Positions 10,066-19,859 of a stretch of 64,000 bases of DNA are shown piece by piece. Location: NCBI RefSeq assembly GCF_017312365.1, contig NZ_BLJI01000013.1, forward strand, positions 55,200 through 119,199, given 5' to 3'. How positions within the stretch are numbered: position 1 is the first letter of the stretch; the number at the start of each line of letters is the position of its first letter. Under the pieces are notes generated by a model. The model saw nothing but the letters and a program-made list of their open reading frames with translations. It made no database searches and had not been told where the DNA came from. Position numbers and translations under genes: made by a program. Origin of the DNA: Chroococcus sp. FPU101. GTDB lineage: Bacteria > Cyanobacteriota > Cyanobacteriia > Cyanobacteriales > Microcystaceae.

Positions 10066-10964
10066 CTAAACGACAAATCCTAAAACAAATAATAAACCAC
10101 TGACAAAATGAAAGTTAACTGCTAAAAATTTACAGTTACTTACTTTTTCGGGTTCGGCGTGATATTGTTTGACGTGATTAATGAGTTTTAGGGCAAAAGG
10201 TAAACTTCCAAAAATCAGCGGGTAGCGACGGGATAGATTTTCAGAATGACAAATAAGACAGTGAAAAGAAAGACACTATAAGTAGACCAGGTTAACACAA
10301 GTGAGCCTTTAGCCGTTCCTAAACGAACAATTGGCGATCGTTTTCCTGCTGCTAAATCATCTTCTGCTTGATGAAAATGAGAACAAAAAAGAATAATTGA
10401 AGTAGTAATGCCAATGATGATTGAAGCCGCTAAACTGGTGATAGAAAAGCTTTGAGTTTGGGAATAATAAGCCGCAGCAATGGCAAGCGGGCCAAAAGCA
10501 AAAAAGCAAATAATTTCGCCCAATCCTTGATAACCAAGGCGAAACGGTGGCCCTTGATAAGTATAACCTAACAGACAACATAAGAGAATAAGTTCTAATA
10601 CAGTTGGATCTTGTTGCCATCCTGTTATTGCTAAAATGCCCAGGATACCCGAACCTAGACACAAGTTACTCAACCAAAAAACTAAAGATTTATTTCCCGT
10701 TAAGTTAACGACAGAATGAGTTTTATTTTTATCAATTCCTGTTTCAGAATCAAAAACATCATTACTTAAATTTTCCCATGCTAAAATTAAAATAGCGGCT
10801 CCCAAAAAAATTAAAAAAATGATTGTATTAAATTGTTTTGTCTCACTAAAAGCAATCAGTGACCCCACTAGAATCGGCATAATCGCTACACTATACATTG
10901 GGGGTTTGATAGCAGCAAGCCATAACTTTTTTTGAGACGATTCAACCAAACTTGTCATAGTCAT
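10066..10964 (-). pseudogene. menA: menA, 1,4-dihydroxy-2-naphthoate phytyltransferase, with a single-base frameshift
   Basis: MenA prenylates dihydroxynaphthoate in phylloquinone synthesis (photosystem I cofactor). The intact frame (10215-10964) gives 249 residues with the UbiA motifs NDVFDSETGID and DDLAAGKRS and several membrane helices, then stops abruptly after PVATR. Directly downstream, the -1 frame continues with a typical MenA C-terminus (LIFGSLPFALKL, then HAEPEKVSNCKFLAVNFHF and a last helix) to a stop at 10066. Joining the two frames gives 299 residues, the usual family length. One base is missing near 10215-10223 (plus-strand cagcgggtagcg). Either the gene is damaged or the assembly has an error; the intactness of the tail suggests a recent event or a read error. 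Confidence 0.88.
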
Positions 10965-11233
10965 TACTACACAAACTAGAAGTCACGCTAAAATTATCTT
11001 CTATTGATTGTATCAGTCTCTTTATCGCCTTTGAGAATAAGTAAATGTTTTTTAAGTAGCTGACTATCTTCCCTTTCTTCGATACCATAGTTAAGAAGGG
11101 TTTGAGGAGAAAAGCTTTTTTAAAGGCATTCCCGACAGCCAATAATCGTTTAGACAAATAACTTCAAAAAATCCATATCACTATTTTGGTTTTTTGAGTA
11201 AAAAATTATAAATAACTTTACGATAACTTAACA

Positions 11234-12661
11234 ATGTCTATTGCTGTGCCAGTTACCCCTTATCCTGTGAATCTCGTACAAGATGAGAAAGAACTGTATC
11301 TATTTCTCCACGCTTGTCAGGAGAGATCAACAGGTAATGGAACTCCTCCAATTATCAGTGTTACTCAAAAAATTGATCCGATCGATCCATTGAGAGTTTT
11401 AAAAGCTATTTCCGCTTCTTACCCCTTTCATTTTTATTGGGAGAGCAGCCGCAAAGATGAAGCAATTTTAAGTTATGGCATCGCAACATCTTTAAAATTT
11501 AATGGAACGGAGCGATTTACGAAAGCACAACAATTTATCGAACGTTGTCAACAAAGAATTACAAAAGTTGGTGAAGCGGTTGAAGCAACTCCTTTATTAC
11601 TCTGCTATTTTACCTTTTTTGAATCGACCGATCGCTATACTCAAGTTTTTCCCAGTGCTAACGTCGTCCTACCACAATTTCAAATTATTAAAAAGCAGAG
11701 TAAATATTTCTTAAATATTAATATAGCTATTCAACCTGAGCAAAATCTTTTTCCTATCTTAGACCTCATTGTTAAGCATCAAAAATTTTTACAAAAACTT
11801 GACAAAGAGCCAGATTTAGCTCTATCAAAATATACTGATTTGAATTCAGCTAACTATAAAATTTATCCTTCGACTAACTTTAAAAATTCAGTTGCATCCG
11901 CCCTTAAATCAATTGAACTTAATAAGTTTAGTAAGATTGTGCTTGCTCATGCTTTAGATGTCATTTCGCCACAATCATTTCAGATTGTAAATTGTCTAAA
12001 AAATCTGCGTCAACGTCATCCCGACTGCTATATTTTTTCAGTTAGTAATGGTGATGGATGCTATTTTATTGGTGCTAGTCCCGAACGATTAATTAGTATT
12101 GAAAATAATCAGCTAGAAACCGATGCTTTAGCAGGTTCAGCACCACGAGGTAAAACACCGACCGAAGATGCAATCTTAGCACAAAATTTATTAAGAAGCG
12201 AGAAAGAACGTAGGGAGCATCAAGCGGTCAGTGAATTTATTACACAAAAGTTAATTAATTTGGGTTTATGTCCTCATCAGTCTCCCTTAAAACTGTTAAA
12301 GTTATCGAATATACAACACCTTTGGACACCGATTTATGCTCAATTAAAATCTGATATTCATCCTTTAGAAATTGTATCACAACTACATCCAACACCAGCA
12401 GTAGCGGGCGTTCCTACTAAGATTTCTTGTGAATTAATCCAACAATATGAAACTTTTAATCGTTTATTGTATGCTGCACCAATTGGTTGGGTAGACTGCC
12501 AAGGAAATAGTGAATTTATCGTAGGAATTCGTTCAGCATTAATTCAAGATAATCACGCTCGACTGTATGCAGGTGCGGGAATTGTAGCGGGTTCAGATCC
12601 AGAAAAAGAATTAGGAGAAATACAACTTAAATTTCAAGCCCTTTTGAGAGCTTTATTATAA
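11234..12661 (+). CDS. menF: Isochorismate synthase MenF
   Basis: This 475-residue enzyme converts chorismate to isochorismate, the entry to phylloquinone synthesis. Chorismate-binding motifs are clear in the C-terminal half: ALAGSAPRGKT, LLRSEKERREH, LHPTPAVAGVPT and the closing AGAGIVAGSDPEKE. The last block shared with anthranilate synthase fits the MenF/EntC/DhbC group, and proximity to menA settles the pathway. It is divergent from menA (269-bp gap) and overlaps the 3' end of sfsA by 6 nt. Confidence 0.93.
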   Translation: MSIAVPVTPYPVNLVQDEKELYLFLHACQERSTGNGTPPIISVTQKIDPIDPLRVLKAISASYPFHFYWESSRKDEAILSYGIATSLKFNGTERFTKAQQFIERCQQRITKVGEAVEATPLLLCYFTFFESTDRYTQVFPSANVVLPQFQIIKKQSKYFLNINIAIQPEQNLFPILDLIVKHQKFLQKLDKEPDLALSKYTDLNSANYKIYPSTNFKNSVASALKSIELNKFSKIVLAHALDVISPQSFQIVNCLKNLRQRHPDCYIFSVSNGDGCYFIGASPERLISIENNQLETDALAGSAPRGKTPTEDAILAQNLLRSEKERREHQAVSEFITQKLINLGLCPHQSPLKLLKLSNIQHLWTPIYAQLKSDIHPLEIVSQLHPTPAVAGVPTKISCELIQQYETFNRLLYAAPIGWVDCQGNSEFIVGIRSALIQDNHARLYAGAGIVAGSDPEKELGEIQLKFQALLRALL

Positions 12662-13405
12662 TAGTTTAAAACTAGGTTGATAGAGTAAATAGTCTGCTAA
12701 ACCTAAATAACGAATTCCCTCAAAAGTAACCTCAAATCGACATGGTAAAACTAAAATCCCTCTAGCAACCGCTTCTCTAAAAAGTTTACCGTAGAGCGGG
12801 TCTGTTTGATCACCAGGAGCAAAATCTGTACAATCACTACGATTTATAAAATACAACATAATGGGTTGAGCATAGGGTAACAAATTCATCAAATCTTGTA
12901 AATGTTTTTGCCCTCTAGTGGTCACTGTATCAGGAAATACAGCAACTTCACCATCAGTCCAAGTTGTATTTTTAACCTCTAAATAAATCGGTTTATCAAG
13001 AGGGTCATCAGACGTTAATAAAAAATCAATGCGGCTTTTATTTTCTTTACCATACGCAACTTCAGAATAAATATATTGATAATTTCCTAATTCCTTAAAA
13101 AAAATTCTTTTTTCTAACATTATTTTAATGATTTTATTAGGAAGTGCTGTATTAATACCGACCCAAGTTTGATTAACTTGTATGGTTTCCCACGTATATT
13201 TAAGCTTACGTTTAGGATTATTTGATTGAGAAACTTGTACTAAACTTCCTGATGTAGAAACACCTGTCATCGGGCCTGTATTTGGACAATGTGCAGTAAT
13301 GATTTCACCCGTTTCTAATTCAATATCTGCAAAAAAACGTTTGTACCGTTTAATAAGTTTTCCTGTAATCAGTGGTGGGAAAGCATAGAAAAAATTAGTG
13401 GTCAT
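12656..13405 (-). CDS. sfsA: SfsA family protein (sugar fermentation stimulation protein homologue)
   Basis: This 249-residue protein has SfsA motifs: GKLIKRYKRFFADIEL, the HCPNTGPMTG block near residue 45, and YLEVKNTTW near residue 140. SfsA was described in enterobacteria as affecting maltose metabolism, and the fold resembles restriction-endonuclease-like nucleases. Its biochemical role is unclear, particularly in cyanobacteria. It converges on menF with a 6-nt overlap and starts 3 nt after the stop of the AAA ATPase gene upstream, suggesting co-transcription. Confidence 0.9.
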   Translation of the reverse strand: MTTNFFYAFPPLITGKLIKRYKRFFADIELETGEIITAHCPNTGPMTGVSTSGSLVQVSQSNNPKRKLKYTWETIQVNQTWVGINTALPNKIIKIMLEKRIFFKELGNYQYIYSEVAYGKENKSRIDFLLTSDDPLDKPIYLEVKNTTWTDGEVAVFPDTVTTRGQKHLQDLMNLLPYAQPIMLYFINRSDCTDFAPGDQTDPLYGKLFREAVARGILVLPCRFEVTFEGIRYLGLADYLLYQPSFKLL

Positions 13406-13408
13406 TGT

Positions 13409-14773
13409 TTAAATTGCTTGAGAAAACCTCTCATAATAGTCTTGAAAATATTGTTGATATAGATGACAACTGACTGTCGCTTTAGTATTATACAGGTGAA
13501 TTAAACCTAGACTTTGGAGCTTAAACGCTTTAACTATATCTAACTCAATTGGATGCTCAGACATGACTACTCTAGCAAAATTTTTGAGTAAATCAGGATT
13601 CGTTTGTTGTAGACAATACAATTGACGCAAAAGATGCTCTTTATAGATAGAATGCTCTGAATGTAAAGGAGTTGCTAGAATTTGCTCTAGACTGATTTTT
13701 TTACAGGAAATATAATAAATAGCTAGATGAACTAGATAAGGATTACCTGCCACCAATTTCATTAAATTATCGCATTCGTAATTTGACCAAAATAATTGAT
13801 AGCGATTGGCTAAATCCTTAATTTGAGATAAGGTAAATTCAGTTAACGAAATCGGTACACCAACGTTAAACGGAGACTGGTTAAGATTGAGAGGTAGATA
13901 AACTTCTGTAGAATGGACAACAATTAAGCGTAGTTTTTGCCAAATCGCTTTATTTCTAGCTTCTTCGTGCCAAACTCTTAGTAAAGCGAAAAAATTATCA
14001 GCTATCTCAGGATAAAGAAATAATCGATCTATATCATCTAATCCAATGACTAAAGGATGTTCAGTATTGGCTAATAAATATTGTTCTAAATAGAGTTTAC
14101 AGCTAATATTGCTACCGCACAAATCATCCCAATACTCATTAAGTCGTTGCGATAACTTCATTTCAGCACTAATATAAGCACAAAACCATTGTAGAAATGT
14201 ATCTATATTCTGTAGTGCTTCTTTTTGTGCTAATTGTAAGTTTAAAGATACCGTGTGATAGCCTTTTTGATCAGCATAATTTAGAATTCTCATCATCAAA
14301 GACGTTTTACCCATGCGTTTTGGTGCTTTGATACGAATTAAGCTACCAGGTTGGGTAATTGCTTTATAACTATCTGTTTCAATTGGCGAGCGTTCGATAT
14401 AAAATGGTGAACTAAGAGAGATGGCACCTTCTGGTAATTCAGGTTCTTGGGATTCAGCATTATTCCAAAACACCATTTGAGGAAATTCAAGAGGAAGCTC
14501 AGGATAAAAATAATCTTTGGTTTCTAAAATCAACTTAAAAGCTCGAAAACAACATTTAAGGGTCTGCTTATCTACTTTTTCTTCACATTTCAGGATTTTC
14601 ATCAGTGTATCAACCGCTAACCCTGTTTTTTCGCTCAAAGTTTCCAAGGTGTATCGATTCCCTGCGTTTTCTTCAAATTCTGACTTTTCCTTAGCTTGCT
14701 GTAGTTTTTCTAACCCTTGAACTGTTAGAATAACTCCTCGTTTACGTCGCTGTTTTTCCTGCGGTCTTTGCAT
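13409..14773 (-). CDS. AAA-like (AAA_35) ATPase with N-terminal HTH-like domain
   Basis: This 454-residue cytoplasmic protein has an N-terminal module (about residues 10-95, beginning RGVILTVQGLEKLQ) that looks like the helix-turn-helix domain found on many cyanobacterial AAA/STAND proteins. The P-loop ATPase follows, with Walker A APKRMGKT at 150-157 and a Walker B-like VIGLDDIDRL near 240. The C-terminus resembles a winged-helix-like lid. Such proteins are abundant in cyanobacteria; roles in signalling or conflict systems have been suggested but not shown here. It sits directly upstream of sfsA. Confidence 0.8.
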   Translation of the reverse strand: MQRPQEKQRRKRGVILTVQGLEKLQQAKEKSEFEENAGNRYTLETLSEKTGLAVDTLMKILKCEEKVDKQTLKCCFRAFKLILETKDYFYPELPLEFPQMVFWNNAESQEPELPEGAISLSSPFYIERSPIETDSYKAITQPGSLIRIKAPKRMGKTSLMMRILNYADQKGYHTVSLNLQLAQKEALQNIDTFLQWFCAYISAEMKLSQRLNEYWDDLCGSNISCKLYLEQYLLANTEHPLVIGLDDIDRLFLYPEIADNFFALLRVWHEEARNKAIWQKLRLIVVHSTEVYLPLNLNQSPFNVGVPISLTEFTLSQIKDLANRYQLFWSNYECDNLMKLVAGNPYLVHLAIYYISCKKISLEQILATPLHSEHSIYKEHLLRQLYCLQQTNPDLLKNFARVVMSEHPIELDIVKAFKLQSLGLIHLYNTKATVSCHLYQQYFQDYYERFSQAI

Positions 14774-15104
14774 CTTCCCAAATTCCTGCTCCCGATGTTA
14801 TAATCAACAACTTCTAGCATTGTAATTTCGTAAATTTTTAAAAAATTATTTAATTTTCTGCTTAGGATAAGTATTCATCTTAAAAAAATTCAATTTCCTT
14901 TTCTCTAGCTCAAGCTGATTGAAATTATGTATGATGAGATATAATGTTGTGTTCTTGCTAGATTTAGCTGAATCCTTTTAAAAACTATAAATTAAATGAT
15001 TTTTATTTTTAAATTATGTAAAAATTTTTAATTTTACATAAAATAGATGATATTATTAATTTTTATTATAAAGAGATATAAATAAAATATTTAAGGATGA
15101 TTTT
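14774..15104. other. AT-rich intergenic region between divergent AAA ATPase and glycosyltransferase
   Basis: This 330-bp stretch is very AT-rich with long A/T runs, and I find no gene or RNA in it. It must contain both divergent promoters. The start of the following glycosyltransferase is preceded by AAGGATG, a usable ribosome-binding site. Confidence 0.4.
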
Positions 15105-16193
15105 ATGGTAGAAAATACCGTTAGAGCTTTAGTGGTTGGTTCTTTCAACGACTCCATTGCGAAAGCACAACTAGATCCCTTTATTTATAATCGTAGACAT
15201 CTAAATCAGCAGCTAAAATTAAAAGTTAGTCAAGCTGAAGCGACAGATTTTGTCACTTTAGGAAATATTTCTAAGACTTTTCAAGGTGATCTAATTTTTT
15301 TGATGCCTTCCTGGCAGGCTAGTTTGCAAGAAGAAGGTTTAATAATAGCCGAAAAAGTTTTACTAGACTTGAGAGAACATCTCGGCTCAAAAAAGCTAAT
15401 TTTTATTGATCCATTTGCTCAAACAAGCTCAAATTATTTTCGGTTGCTGCCTTATGTAGATGTTTTCTTAAAACGCCAATGCTACAAAAACTTAGATGAT
15501 TATCAACAAAGTTATATTGGGGGTTCACAATTTACAGATTTTTTAGCTAAACAATGGCAATTTGACTTTAGTAATTGGTTTGTCGGTTCAGAAGTCAACG
15601 CCAAGTATTTAGAGCGAATTCAATCAGGTTGGAATCTTGGAACTTCAGAGCAATTTATCAAAAGCCTTAAACCTCCTTTATTTAGGAAAAACTCTTTTAA
15701 TAAAGAATTAGATATTTTCTGTCGTCTTTCTTTGGCATCTTCTCAAAAAAAAGAATGGTATTATCACTATAGACAAACGGCTTTAGAAGCGATCAAACCA
15801 CTAGACTCGGATTATAAAGTTGTTTTTAGTGGAAGAACTGAAGAAAGTTTAGTTTCTCGTCGTCAGTATTTACAAGAGATCAAAAAAAGTCGTATTGTGT
15901 TTAGTCCTTTTGGTTGGGGAGAAACCTGTTGGCGTGATTTTGAAGCAATTTGTTATGATTGCTTACTGATTAAACCTTCAATGAGTCATATTAAAACTGA
16001 ACCCAATATTTTTGTTGAGGGAAAAACTTATGTTCCTGTTAAATGGGATTTTTCTGATTTAGAAGAAAAATGTCGTTATTTTTTGAACCATCCTGATGAA
16101 TCAGCTACAATTGTCAAAAATGCTCGTCAAGCTTATACAGAATATTTTCAAGAGAAAAAATTTATAGATAAGATTAAAAGTTTAATGGAATAG
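15105..16193 (+). CDS. Glycosyltransferase family protein (surface polysaccharide)
   Basis: This 362-residue protein has no obvious signal peptide. The C-terminal half carries a glycosyltransferase-1-like signature: KKSRIVFSPFGWGETCWRDFEA, then a conserved acidic/aromatic block (NIFVEGKTYVPVKWDFSDLE) and a helical tail. The N-terminal half is divergent. It probably transfers a sugar during exopolysaccharide, LPS or protein glycosylation; donor and acceptor are unknown. It is the first of three glycan genes ending at 18.5 kb, all more AT-rich than their neighbours. Confidence 0.7.
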   Translation: MVENTVRALVVGSFNDSIAKAQLDPFIYNRRHLNQQLKLKVSQAEATDFVTLGNISKTFQGDLIFLMPSWQASLQEEGLIIAEKVLLDLREHLGSKKLIFIDPFAQTSSNYFRLLPYVDVFLKRQCYKNLDDYQQSYIGGSQFTDFLAKQWQFDFSNWFVGSEVNAKYLERIQSGWNLGTSEQFIKSLKPPLFRKNSFNKELDIFCRLSLASSQKKEWYYHYRQTALEAIKPLDSDYKVVFSGRTEESLVSRRQYLQEIKKSRIVFSPFGWGETCWRDFEAICYDCLLIKPSMSHIKTEPNIFVEGKTYVPVKWDFSDLEEKCRYFLNHPDESATIVKNARQAYTEYFQEKKFIDKIKSLME

Positions 16194-16474
16194 TACCTTA
16201 ATTATTACGAAAAATTTTAACTTAACTGATTAAAGAAACTACTAATTATTGATAACGTTTTATTGAGTAATCAGTTTTTTAGTTAAGAAAAGTATTAAAA
16301 TTAATCAAAAAACATTTTGTTGAGTTAACTTAATGTAAATTGACATCAAAATTATTGTAATTTGATGCCTAGACTATTTAAAAAATAACAATTTAAGTTT
16401 TTTCTTTGAGCATCATAATTGAGTCATAAAATTGTTGTTTTATAAAGCAACTTCTAAAAAAGAGCAAGAATAAT

Positions 16475-17554
16475 ATGTCTGATAAAATTTTTTTAAAATC
16501 TAAAATTGGTCACTATTTACGAGAAGTAATTCTGCATTGCCAAAGATCTATCTTGCCTAGAAAAAATAAATCAATTTTAATCTTTCCTTGTAGCGATAAG
16601 ACATTAGCTTCATCTCGTGAAAGAGCCTACAATTTAAGTAAATATTTGAGACAATTAGGCTGGCGAGTTATTATTGTTCCTTTTCAGCTAGAATTGCCTC
16701 AACGAAGACGTATTTTAGCTCTAGAAAAACCTGATATTCTTTATATTCAAAAAGGTCGTCATCCTCTGAATTATCCACAACTTTATCAGGCTTCTCAGAT
16801 TGTCTTCGATTTAGATGATGCTGATTTTTTAGATCCAAATCAAACACAACAAATTATTGATTGCTGTCAAGGTAGTAAATTAGTAATTTGTGGAAGTCAA
16901 TATATTGCTAACTATTGTCATCAGTACAATCCGAATACACATATTATTTGGAGTGGGATGAATTTAGAGAATAGAAAATATCTACCATCTAGTCAACGCA
17001 AACGGATCGTAGCTTGGGGTACCAGTGATGCAATTGGATATGCTCAAGAGCGAAAGTTTTTACTTGAAGTAGTCATAGAACTACGAAAAAAAATAGATTT
17101 TGAGTTTTGGATTTATGGTCTTAAAAATGCTCAAGCCATCGAAAATGATCTTGAACAACTAAAACAGAATCAGATTCCTACAAAACTGTTTTCTCTTTTA
17201 TCATTAGAGCAATATCATGACTCTTTAGAAAAAGTAGCTGTAGGGCTTCACGCGGTTATGGATATTCATCCCTACAGCTTGGGTAAATCTTTTGGAAAAG
17301 TGAATTCTTATATGCAGTGTGGTGTACCAATTGTTGTTCATAATCGGATTGATTATCCTAATTTTTTTGAAGATGGTCAAAATGGAATGTTAGCTGCTCA
17401 TCGTGACGAATGGGTCGAAAAAATTGAGCAACTACTCATTAATCCTCAGTTACGTGATAGCATAGCCACACAAGCGACGGTTGATTTCAAAAATAGACTT
17501 TCCAGTCAAGCTGTTGCTCAAAGAGTTCATCAAGTTTTATTAGATCTAATTTAA
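16475..17554 (+). CDS. Glycosyltransferase family 4-like protein
   Basis: This 359-residue protein resembles a GT-B glycosyltransferase. The N-terminal Rossmann half contains SSRERAYNLSKYLRQLGWRV and VFDLDDADFLDP. The C-terminal half contains LGKSFGKVNSYMQCGVPIV, where the usual Glu-rich donor-binding motif is degenerate. It probably builds a cell-surface glycan. The gene stands alone with AT-rich gaps of about 280 bp on the left and 260 bp on the right, so it likely has its own promoter. Confidence 0.75.
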   Translation: MSDKIFLKSKIGHYLREVILHCQRSILPRKNKSILIFPCSDKTLASSRERAYNLSKYLRQLGWRVIIVPFQLELPQRRRILALEKPDILYIQKGRHPLNYPQLYQASQIVFDLDDADFLDPNQTQQIIDCCQGSKLVICGSQYIANYCHQYNPNTHIIWSGMNLENRKYLPSSQRKRIVAWGTSDAIGYAQERKFLLEVVIELRKKIDFEFWIYGLKNAQAIENDLEQLKQNQIPTKLFSLLSLEQYHDSLEKVAVGLHAVMDIHPYSLGKSFGKVNSYMQCGVPIVVHNRIDYPNFFEDGQNGMLAAHRDEWVEKIEQLLINPQLRDSIATQATVDFKNRLSSQAVAQRVHQVLLDLI

Positions 17555-17814
17555 TAAACAATTATTTTAAAGAAGATATTGCTGCAGAGCAAATTTGATA
17601 AAACTTAAAGCTTTTCTTGAGCAGGCTAACTCTAAATTAAGCATCTGATTCGTCAAAACAAATAAGACCAAATCGAGGAACATCAATTTAATTTTTTCTA
17701 ATCTATAACATTTACCAAAAATCTTATACATCTAGTTATACAAAGTGCGACGCTTACTTATACGTTAGAACAAACATGACTTGCTTATGATTGTGAAATA
17801 GATTAATCACACTC

Positions 17815-18531
17815 ATGTCCGAAACGTGTAATCAGATGATCGCATACTCTAAAATTTTTGCCTTACATCCCGATGCTGATACATCTTTCCATCTTAAATC
17901 GATACCTTGTAAACCTCGATCGGTTCATCCATCCATTACCAGTAAAGCTAAACGTTTGTTTGATCTACTAGGGGCATTAGTCGGTTTAGCCATCTTGGGA
18001 TTAATGGCGATTCCCATTGCGATCGCAATGTTTTTCCATGATCCAGGGCCTCTATTTTACAGTCAAATTCGTTGTGGCTATCGAGGTCGTCCTTTTCGAA
18101 TTTGGAAATTTCGTTCCATGGTAGTGAATGCTGAACAGCTAAAACACCTCGTTAAAAATGAAGCAAGCGGTCACATTTTCAAAAACGAAAACGATCCACG
18201 AATCACCAAAATCGGTCATTTCCTGCGTCGTACCAGTCTTGATGAATTTCCTCAGTTTTGGAATGTCTTAAAAGGTGAGATGAGTTTAGTCGGAACCCGT
18301 CCCCCAACCCTTGATGAAGTCGAAAAATATAAACCTCATCACTGGCAACGCTTGAGAGTCAAACCAGGAATTACTGGAGAATGGCAAATTAGAGGGCGTT
18401 CGAGTGTCAAAGATTTTGAAGCGATCGTGCGTTTAGATTTAGACTATCAAGAAAAATGGTCTGTTCTGTATGATCTATCCCTTTTGCTGCAAACCATCAA
18501 GGTTGTTTTAAAACAAAAAGGCGCGTGTTAA
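17815..18531 (+). CDS. Undecaprenyl-phosphate sugar phosphotransferase (WcaJ/WbaP-type priming enzyme)
   Basis: This 238-residue enzyme loads the first sugar phosphate onto the lipid carrier for exopolysaccharide or O-antigen assembly. It has one membrane segment (about residues 46-72), then the catalytic bacterial sugar transferase domain with the motifs KFRSM, RITKIGHFLRRTSLDEFPQ, GEMSLVGTRPP and KPGITGEWQI. It lacks the extra N-terminal helices of full-length WcaJ, as many cyanobacterial members do. It follows the two glycosyltransferase genes on the same strand. Confidence 0.9.
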   Translation: MSETCNQMIAYSKIFALHPDADTSFHLKSIPCKPRSVHPSITSKAKRLFDLLGALVGLAILGLMAIPIAIAMFFHDPGPLFYSQIRCGYRGRPFRIWKFRSMVVNAEQLKHLVKNEASGHIFKNENDPRITKIGHFLRRTSLDEFPQFWNVLKGEMSLVGTRPPTLDEVEKYKPHHWQRLRVKPGITGEWQIRGRSSVKDFEAIVRLDLDYQEKWSVLYDLSLLLQTIKVVLKQKGAC

Positions 18532-18607
18532 GAAAATTCGTTCATTGCACCCTTTGAATAATTTCCTTTGCTTGGTAGGATTAATCGTGACGACAAGATG
18601 AATCACT

Positions 18608-19783
18608 ATGAGCATACAGACAGATGGGATTGCGCCACACGGCGGACATTTAATTAATCGTATTGCGACCTCAGCAGAACGAGACGAGTTTTTAGAGCAA
18701 CAAGATCATTTACCCCGAATTCAACTTGATGAACGGGCAACATCTGATCTAGTTATGATTGCCATTGGTGGATTCAGTCCGATTAATGGTTTTATGGAAC
18801 AAGCCGACTATGAATCCGTTGTTGAAGATATGCGATTCGTTAACGGTCTTCCTTGGAGTATACCCATTACATTATCCGTAACTGAAGAAGTCGCTGAACC
18901 TTTAAAAGAGGGAAGCTGGATACGGTTAGATGATCCTACAGGACGATTTGTGGGAGTTCTGGAACTAACGCAAAAATATCGTTATAACAAAGCACATGAA
19001 GCCGTTAACGTCTATCGTACTGATGATATTAAACATCCAGGTGTCAAAGTCGTTTATGATCAAGGCCCCATTAATTTAGCGGGGCCAATCTGGTTATTAC
19101 AACGCGATGCTCATCCTGATTTTCCTAGCTATCAAGTCGATCCCGTTGAATCTCGACAACGGTTTAAAGAAAAAGGATGGAAAACCGTAGTAGGATTCCA
19201 AACTCGAAATCCCATTCACCGCGCCCATGAGTATATCCAAAAATGCGCCCTTGAAATTGTCGATGGCTTATTTTTACATCCTTTAGTTGGTGCAACCAAA
19301 AGCGATGATATTCCTGCCGATGTGCGGATGCGTTGCTATGAGATCATGATTGATCAATATTTTCCTCAAGATCGGGTAATCTTAGCAATTAATCCGAGTG
19401 CGATGCGTTATGCGGGGCCCAGAGAAGCGATTTTTCATGCCCTGATCCGCAAAAATTACGGCTGTACTCATTTTATTGTCGGTCGAGATCACGCAGGAGT
19501 CGGCGACTATTACGGAACCTATGATGCTCAATATATTTTCGATGAGTTTAAACCCGAAGAATTGGGCATTACACCGATGATGTTTGAACACGCTTTCTAC
19601 TGTACTCGTACTCAGCAAATGGCAACGACTAAAACCAGTCCGAGTCGTAAAGAAGAACGGATTCATTTATCGGGGACTAAAGTTCGGGAAATGTTACGAC
19701 GGGGTGAATTACCTCCTCCAGAATTCTCTCGTCCTGAAGTTGCAGCAGAATTGATTCGTGCTGCACAAAGTCAGCCAGAATAA
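18608..19783 (+). CDS. sat: Sulfate adenylyltransferase (ATP sulfurylase)
   Basis: This 391-residue enzyme makes adenylylsulfate from ATP and sulfate, the first step of sulfate assimilation. It has the PUA-like N-terminal domain and the catalytic motifs [12 protein letters not shown] and [12 protein letters not shown]. It is the homo-oligomeric Sat type and lacks the C-terminal APS-kinase domain of fungal enzymes. Other sulfur genes are not adjacent. The next gene begins 76 nt downstream on the same strand. Confidence 0.95.
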   Translation: MSIQTDGIAPHGGHLINRIATSAERDEFLEQQDHLPRIQLDERATSDLVMIAIGGFSPINGFMEQADYESVVEDMRFVNGLPWSIPITLSVTEEVAEPLKEGSWIRLDDPTGRFVGVLELTQKYRYNKAHEAVNVYRTDDIKHPGVKVVYDQGPINLAGPIWLLQRDAHPDFPSYQVDPVESRQRFKEKGWKTVVGFQTRNPIHRAHEYIQKCALEIVDGLFLHPLVGATKSDDIPADVRMRCYEIMIDQYFPQDRVILAINPSAMRYAGPREAIFHALIRKNYGCTHFIVGRDHAGVGDYYGTYDAQYIFDEFKPEELGITPMMFEHAFYCTRTQQMATTKTSPSRKEERIHLSGTKVREMLRRGELPPPEFSRPEVAAELIRAAQSQPE

Positions 19784-19859
19784 AACAAGATTACTAGAAA
19801 ACAGGAGAAAAGCAAAAGCAGGCTATCTTCTGTTTTCTAACTCTAGGAGACTTTCCCCA

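Noticed and set aside
10942..11157. 71-codon minus-strand frame upstream of menA
   Set aside because: It overlaps the menA start in another frame, has no family character, and occupies the menA/menF promoter region.
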